Assembly: GCA_036346405.1 (NCBI GenBank)
Contig: CM070561.1
Location: 33,592,838 to 33,656,837 of the forward strand
Source of the DNA: Phyllostachys edulis
Lineage: Eukaryota; Streptophyta; Magnoliopsida; Poales; Poaceae
Length of the DNA stretch: 64,000 nt
Reading direction: 5' to 3'
The notes beneath the pieces were generated by a model. It made no database searches. It was not told the origin of the DNA and saw nothing but the letters and a program-made list of their open reading frames with translations. A program made the translations under genes and the position numbers. Position 1 is the stretch's first letter. Each line of letters begins with the position of its first letter. This document shows positions 57,551 through 64,000 of the stretch, one piece after another.

Positions 57551-60500
57551 TATAACATCCCAATTTTTTGAAGTTTAAAAAATCTTTTTGAGTAGCTTAG
57601 CTTTGTGGAAAAATTCACCAAAGTCTTATTTGAATTTTAATAAAACTTAATGTGGACTTTCAATAGAAAAACAATTTAATGTGATTAATGTCAACATCAA
57701 TTAATATCAAAATTATTTTATTTGGATTCTATGGGCTTGGATATATTTTCTAGATGTTTCTAGAATTTTTTTCGAGTGCATTTGCTATTTCCTGCCATTT
57801 CTAAAATAGAAAACTTATTTAAAATCTCGGAAAACCTCTTGGGCCGAATTCCCTAAACCTAGGCCCATCTCCTTTGCTTTCCAGCCCAGTCCACGTGGCC
57901 TGTTCGCTCCGTGCCAGCCCACGTGTGTGCGCTGCTCTGCCTCGCTGACCGGTGGGTCTCGCCTATCAGATTTGTCCCCTCCCCTCACTTTCGTCCCCGT
58001 GTGAGCATCGCTCGCATCTGCTATTGTTGTCACCTCGAGCTTCATCCGACAAACATCCAAATGGCCCCGATTTTCCGCGCCGACCTTTCCATTTAAATCC
58101 CTAATCTCCCCGTATCAAATCCCTTCTCTTATCTTCTCCGATTTCTGTAAACTTCCTTATTTCCTCTCCTATCCGAGAAGAACTCCGCTGCCAATACGCC
58201 GCCTTAGCCTCGCCCTGGCCCTATAAAAGGGACCTCGTGGTTCGCCATCATCTTCGCATCTCGAACCCACAAGCCTCCTTACCTCTAAAACCCTAGCGTC
58301 GTCGCAATCAAAGTTTTAGGGTTTCGATGAATTGCATCGCCGTCGTTGCTGCCTCGTCAACGTTGACCGCATCGCCGAGTCTGTCATTTCTAGAGCTACC
58401 TTGTGCACCCATCCACGCCACCAGAGTATCGCCGGAGTTGATTCCCGACAAAACCTTGCTGCCGGCTAGCCCAATAGCCCTTGTGCACCAATAAGTACCT
58501 CAATGGGTTCGCAATAGTCTCCTCTACCCGCTAGTACCACTCACCACCATCGTTTTGTCGTCGTGGCCATCCACGTCACCAGCGACATCAACGCCTGCGC
58601 CTGCGTGTCACTTGCGTGTAGCCCAGTCATAGCCACATCAGCCCGTGCGTGGCATAGTCAAACCTAATCCCAGATCCAAAACCACATAGATCCAATCTAC
58701 GGTGCACTGAGCCACTGCCTTGTGGGCCCCTTTGTCAGTTGACTATTCCGTAGACCCATGCACCCGTAGACCAATAGATGTGTTGCGTGGACCCGGTCTA
58801 TAGACCAAGAGCCCCACATGTCAGCCTCTGAAGGATTTTCCCAGATTTATTTTTAATTCCAGAATTGAGGGCTAATGTTAGCATGTCATCATTAATCGGT
58901 TTTTTATTAGAAAAATAATTCAAGAAATTCTAGAAAATCCAATTTTGCCTTTTTCTTTAGATTAGATCTTCCAAAGTCCGTTCTTCCTCATACGAACTCC
59001 GATTGTGCCCATTCAAATTTATAAATTCATTTAAATTCTAGATCTATTTTTCTCAGATTTTTATTTATTTATTTTAGAGTTTTTCTCTGTTTTATATTTA
59101 TTTTGTTTTTTTGCTTCGATTGTGAGTAGACGTTGATTCTTCGAGGAGTTTTGAGCAAGGGGGAGTGCATCAAGACCAAGACCAGTCCTAATATCTATTT
59201 CAAGGCAAGTCGTAGTCCTTTGATCATGTTGAATCTATGACTTCAAAAGTATATTGTTTTATATCAATTGCATGCTATGTTTATATCAAAAGTTTTGGGA
59301 TTAGCTATCACCTGTTGTCATTATGCCCCCATTGAAATTTTCAATACCTTAAATCACTTGTCACCCTAGCATGAATAATTTTAGTTGGACATATTTATAT
59401 TACCAACATGGGTATCGTACAGATGCTTAGTCATGCTTAGTTACATGGGTTCATTATCACATGTGTCATAGTGATTAATCTTGACTTAATGAAATATAGA
59501 ATCATGGTGGTTAGCCACTATTGTTAACATTTGTGTGTCATGATAGGGTATGCCATTGGTCTTGGTTAAACAAAATGATTTTCGCTCGGGCGAGCGGTTG
59601 TGCAGTGAGGGTGTGGATTTAACACGTTGTGGATTGGTGGTAGACTCGCCTGAGTAACTTGTTATGGTCTTAATCTTGAGCGCCATTGAACCGAGTCTTA
59701 ATCGTATAACCACATGTCTGGTATGGGACAGACCTGGCTAACTAATTATAAATGTCTTAATTTTAGTTTTGTTTTGGAAGCGTGAGTTGCGGGATAAACG
59801 TATACTCACGATGGCGCAGGAGGGGGGCCCTGTCTGGCCGAAAAGATATTTAGTGTGGAAACCTTAGTGGGCAGAATTGAGTTAAGAAGGAGCTTTGTAA
59901 AGGCCTTGTCATGATCACTTAAGTTCCACACGTAAGGAAGTGTGGTCAGACTCTTTGAGTTGATTAATATCTTGTGGGAAAAGTTGTACAACCTCTGCAA
60001 AGTATTAAAAACTATTCAAATAGCCGTGTCCATGATTATGGATGTGATCGGGCATTTCACATGAGAGATAGAGTTTCTTCATAAATTGTGTCGGAGTGTG
60101 AATGAGAAGTTCACTTGATGAATGTAATGTTTGTTCGGTGAATGGGTAATTCACTTGGTGATTTGTCTTGGGAAGTGAATGGGGAAATCACTCGTTGTTT
60201 CAAAGAAATTGTTTACTTATTTATTACTCTTTTCAATTACGCACTTTAATCTATTTATTGTATTTATCATCAATATTGCTTTCTACAAATGAACCATACT
60301 GCTAACCTTTATTCAAGCCTTGCATGAATATTAATTGCATACTATTTTCCTACAACTTACTGAGTACTTTATGTGCTTACAGCTTCAATTTTTGTGGTTT
60401 AGTTGAAGAATACCAAGCTATTCAAGAGTTCTTCGCCCAGGAGTACCATGAAGGCTTCACGGATTAGGATGCGTTCTCAACTCGATTGTCTGTGGGCATG

Positions 60501-60750
60501 TTGATTAATCTTTCCAAGTTTCTCATTCCGCTGCAAGATTTTATTTGTTTATTTAGCCCTGCGTGACAAGTTAAGTAAACATTGACCATAAGGTCCAGTT
60601 ATTATTACTATTTGTTATTTTGAGATCTTTTTAGTTAAATCGAATAAATGGATGGTATTTCATCACTGTTTCCTATGTGAGCTAGATACTGATATGAAAC
60701 TAGTTCAGAATACACAGAGGGTTCCTAAATCGTATTTTTAGGTTCTGACA
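57551..60750 (+). repeat. Solo LTR (3.2 kb) inserted in copia gag/protease
   Basis: It starts TATAACATCCC (the canonical TGTAACATCCC with one G-to-A change) and ends GGTTCTGACA. A perfect 5-bp TSD, ATATG, flanks it (57546-57550 and 60751-60755). It shares CTATAAAAGG (58221-58230) and overall layout with 8922-11853. No internal retroviral domains are present. Confidence 0.87.
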
Positions 60751-61484
60751 ATATGTCGTATCCATCTTTCTTGCAATACCTGCATGATTTGTACGTGCCT
60801 CTGGATTTCATTCTGCCTTTGTAATTTCTGCTCGAGTTTTTGCCTCTTGAATCTTCGTTTGAACTCCTCTCCTATTGTCCACCACAGACAACCAGGACTT
60901 CTGTATGCGAATTTGAACTTTTGTTTGGAACCATGAGTTTCATCTTTTTCTTTGCATGTAGTGCTTTATAGACTTCATTAAGGGTAAGAGTATCTCGGCT
61001 ATATAGAATAGTATATCTGATCGTAGAGTATGAACTAGGCGGCGAGAAAAAAAAGACCCAAATCTTCATCATCATTTTCTACCTCCGTAGACACGAGATC
61101 CGAGACTACTTCTTTGAACGCTGTTTGGTGGTTAAATAATGACCCCTTCTACCATCTTGTGCAACTAAAGCTTTGCTTCAAATGCATCTTATTGGCAAGA
61201 TCCTTGGTCATACAAATTTGCTCCAGTTTCAACCATAATGTGGCAGCGGTCTTCTCCTTCAAAACTTTTTGCATAATATTATTTGATAGATGAAGATGAA
61301 TATGAGATAAGGCCTTGCGACCTTTTCTTTGCTTCTACTCATGTGACCATGCCACAGGCATCTTGTCGATCCCTAATAAAGCGTCGTACAAATTGGGCTG
61401 TGCAAGAACAGCTCACATCTTGACTTGCCACGGAGAAAACCCTGTGTCTCGATCTAGCAGCAGATCATACTTCATTGTCGCCAT
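60751..61484 (-). pseudogene. Copia gag, N-terminal part, broken
   Basis: The ATG at minus 61484-61482 opens MATMKYDLLLDRDTGFSPWQ, the usual copia gag start. A stop soon interrupts it at VKM*AVL. Downstream readable pieces include LSNNIMQKVLKEKTAATLWL and LEQICMTKDLANKMHLKQ, a UBN2-type gag core. The next segment of the element continues at 57550 across the inserted LTR. Confidence 0.83.
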
Positions 61485-61977
61485 GAAGAATAAATCATGA
61501 ATCTGTTGGTACGAATTTGTGTGTACCTAGCAATAAAATGCAACTTCCTTGGTACACCTTCTGTGTATGCGAAGCAATGAAGACCAGAGTTACTGGTACA
61601 CTTGCTCGTGTGTGCTTAGCAAATCGCTTCATATGTGTACGTAGCAATTTCCGTCGGGATGAATTCAAGAAATGAAGCCAACTGACGGAGTCTTTTCCTA
61701 CTCCTTTTCAGGTTTAATGGTTTTCTTTGCAATCAATGTTACTTTGAATGGACGCTTTTTCTTTGCAATCAATGTTGTTGTGCTGCCTTTTCTCTTTCTA
61801 GCAATCAATGATATTGTTGCTTTGCTCACCTCATGATCTGCCTGCTTCTCTTTCTGCTTTATTCCTCACGAAAAAACAGCTGCTCCTTGTCTTCGTCACA
61901 GAGACGGTCTCAAATTGGACGCCGATTTGGATTGCAACTTGCAAGACGTGAGAAGAATCATTTCTCGAATATCCTGT

Positions 61978-61989
61978 GTTCTGATACCA
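61978..61989 (-). promoter_or_regulatory. Copia primer-binding site
   Basis: The minus strand reads TGGTATCAGAAC two bases inside the 5' LTR, one mismatch from the standard initiator tRNA-Met complement TGGTATCAGAGC. Confidence 0.88.
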
Positions 61990-61991
61990 CT

Positions 61992-62238
61992 TGTTGTAAA
62001 TAATGCACATAAAAATATGAATGAGATACACGGATTTTACGTGGAAAACCATTTCGGGAAAAATCATGGGTACACTAAGCCAATATCACTATATGAAGAG
62101 ATGTTTACAGTGAAGTTTTTGCTCTTTCTTATGGACTACAGTGATATATTTATAGTGGTATATGAAAGACTCCGTGTGTAAGAGTAGAACTATAAGTTAG
62201 AGTAGAAAACAAAATTCGTGTCACACTCAAACTCAACA
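61992..62238 (-). repeat. Copia 5' LTR
   Basis: It starts TGTTGTAAATAATGCACAT and ends AAACTCAACA on the plus strand (247 bp). It pairs with 33556-33805 and lies next to the tRNA-Met PBS, which sets the element's orientation as minus. Confidence 0.9.
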
Positions 62239-62424
62239 TAGTCCAACTGGCAAAACCTTTCAAGACTTTTCGGTGTTTTTTTAGCTGAAGACTTTTAAGT
62301 TTTTAAGTGGGCCATTTCATCTTTACACTAAACCGCAAAATTCGCCTTTCCTCGGCTAATAAAAATTCTAGATATTGCGCACATGATCAACATACGTTCT
62401 CACCAATAAATCATTCCAACACAA

Positions 62425-64000
62425 TGTCGGGACCCAAAAATACAATTCTGGACCCTTTGTGTATACTGCACTAGTCTAGGATCACGCTAGTGCACACATT
62501 GACAACATCAGTGAAATATCAATTCCATATACAAAGATAACTAATTAAATAGACAATAACAATAAATATCAGAGTAAAAACCTTAAGGTCAAAGCTTACA
62601 ATTAATGCCTCAGAAGGCAAAAAGCTCAATGAAGGCTGCGGTGAGGCAAGCAGGATAACTCGGTGAAGTCCATCCATATCCCACAGGCAATCGGCTAGGG
62701 TGCGCGACCTAGCTCTCCACGATCCTTGAAGTAGACCTTGTTGACTGGTGATTCCTTCAGTTCTGCTTGATTCGTCAAAGCAAGCATGAGTACACACCGT
62801 ACTCGCAAGTCATACCACCGAAATGCAATTATACATGCATGCTTATTCCAAAGGAATGGCATTCTGTGGTTATTTTGCAGAAATGCAACATTTGCAATTG
62901 AATACAAATAGTAGATTGAAAGCAAGTAAAACAAATAGATAATCATAATTTAACAATTTGATTTCACAAAGACACACACAGCCTAAACAGATAATTCACA
63001 TAGCTATGATTTAGATCACACAGCTCCCTTCCCACACAGTTTTATGAAGATTTACCCCTCGTGTGAAATCCCCGAGCATGTCCATGACCGCGGACGCGTC
63101 TATTCGAATAGTTTGTTTAACACTCTGCAGAGTTTGTACACTTTACCCACAAGATGTAATCAACTGGATCAGAGCTGATCACAACAAAACCTTTCAGAAA
63201 TTTCATCTCAACATTGACACTCCCAGTGTGCTTTGTCGTCATACCAACCCTAACACGAGAGGATGGTACAACACACACCGTTAGACGAGGAAGCGGCGAA
63301 CCGTCATGATCGACTACTTGGTAGCACACACCTCCACCCATCACTAAGCCTAACCTACTACCTGAGCAATCAATGTCAAGAATTCATAACTTACTAAGTT
63401 AGGCCCGTCCCATAACAGGCATATGGTTGTACGAAAGGCCCAGTTCAATGGCGCACAAAGTTCAGTCCTTAATTGACCAAGGCAAGATTTCCAATTTCTA
63501 ACTAAGCCACACAGATTATTTTGACACACAGATTCATATTCCCAATTCACACAGCCACCATGCCACACAGTTTCCACCACTTGCCTCAGTCGAAATCCTT
63601 TCCCACTTAGTTGGTTAAGTGCAACACATACCATAATAGCACACAGTACACACAGTTTTATCACATAGTTCCATAGTCACTTAGTCAAATTAATAATTGC
63701 AACTTTATATGAACAGATGATTCGTGGCATGGCTAAGCAATCTAATCGCATCTAACCAACCCACGTTGGTGCTACAATATTACCAACTAAATAAACCAAT
63801 CTAGGGTGACAAAAGATTATGACATATCAATTAGGCAAGGAGGTTATAACAAATTGGATTATTAACTAAACCCAAAAGCATTTAAATAAATACTTAAAGT
63901 AAATGCAATAATTTGAATCAAGATACTTTTAGAGTACTGGGATTCAATATGATCAAAGGTACAACATGCCTTGCTAGCAATGACGATCTTATTTAACTTC
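62425..64000 (-). repeat. Long LTR of the 8922-type family, runs off the right edge
   Basis: It starts TGTCGGGACCC and proceeds colinearly with 41214-44398. Landmarks are GCACTAGTC.AGGATCACGCTAG, TACTCGCAAGTCATACCAC, GTCCATGACCGCGGA and AACCAACCCACGTTGGT. About half of the expected length is inside the window. Whether it is a solo LTR or part of a full element cannot be told here. Confidence 0.82.

Larger units (their letters stand above)
33556..62238 (-). mobile_element. Ty1/copia retrotransposon interrupted by three insertions
   Basis: LTRs at 61992-62238 (5' in element orientation) and 33556-33805 (3') bound an element whose coding order on the minus strand is gag, protease, GAG-pre-integrase, integrase, reverse transcriptase, RNase H. 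The flanking 5-mers TTGTC (33551-33555) and TAGTC (62239-62243) match at four of five positions. Removing the insertions 36130-40328, 40593-57044 and 57551-60750 (with one TSD copy each) leaves about 4.8 kb, the normal copia size. Reading passes across each junction, which confirms that the pieces belong together. The integrase and gag motifs suggest a Tork-like lineage; this is inference. All frames are disrupted. Confidence 0.9.

Overview
This is a nuclear window from a flowering plant, most probably a grass. The evidence is a GC-rich, four-exon vacuolar iron transporter gene with grass-type codon use, grass-type MITEs and CACTA, Tat-type gypsy and copia elements, and roughly 3-4 kb LTRs that begin TGTAACATCC. 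Repeats fill most of the window. Only three loci look like host genes: a broken Erlin/SPFH-like fragment at the left edge (290-770, minus), an isolated tRNA-Gly(CCC) (13825-13895, minus), and an apparently intact VIT1-type iron transporter (29844-31708, plus; four exons, 250 aa).

Left part (1-16 kb). The Erlin fragment is followed by a cluster of diverged LTR-like arms in alternating orientation (2.1-5.9 kb), a CACTA-like remnant rich in palindromic repeats (5.9-7.0 kb), a complete solo LTR with perfect target-site duplications (TSDs) (8922-11853), two hAT-type MITEs with 8-bp TSDs (11938-12644 and 13280-13793), and the tRNA gene.

Middle part (16-33 kb). A TRIM-like miniature LTR element is split by a 4.7-kb CACTA transposon (16512-21232) carrying broken transposon ORFs, including a Ulp1-protease-like one, on its minus strand. 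Next come a truncated long LTR (24247 to about 27900) holding a hAT MITE, and then the VIT gene, whose proximal promoter contains a 374-bp MITE.

Right part (33.5-64 kb). One minus-strand Ty1/copia element (33556-62238; about 4.8 kb once insertions are subtracted) has been opened by three separate insertions. These are a 4.2-kb solo LTR (36130-40328), a full 16.45-kb Tat-lineage Ty3/gypsy element (40593-57044, TSD ATAGT) and a 3.2-kb solo LTR (57551-60750, TSD ATATG). The Tat element is itself interrupted by another solo LTR (41214-44398). It carries gag-pol with a second RNase H domain and, downstream of integrase, an antisense coding region resembling the Transposase_28 ('putative gypsy type transposon') family. 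A further long LTR (62425 onward) runs off the right edge.

Apart from VIT and the tRNA, every coding region seen here is disrupted, mostly by point stop codons. No operon-like or CRISPR-like organisation is present. The most informative signal is the exact nesting order and the antisense gene of the Tat element. Family names come from recognised motifs; no database search was run.
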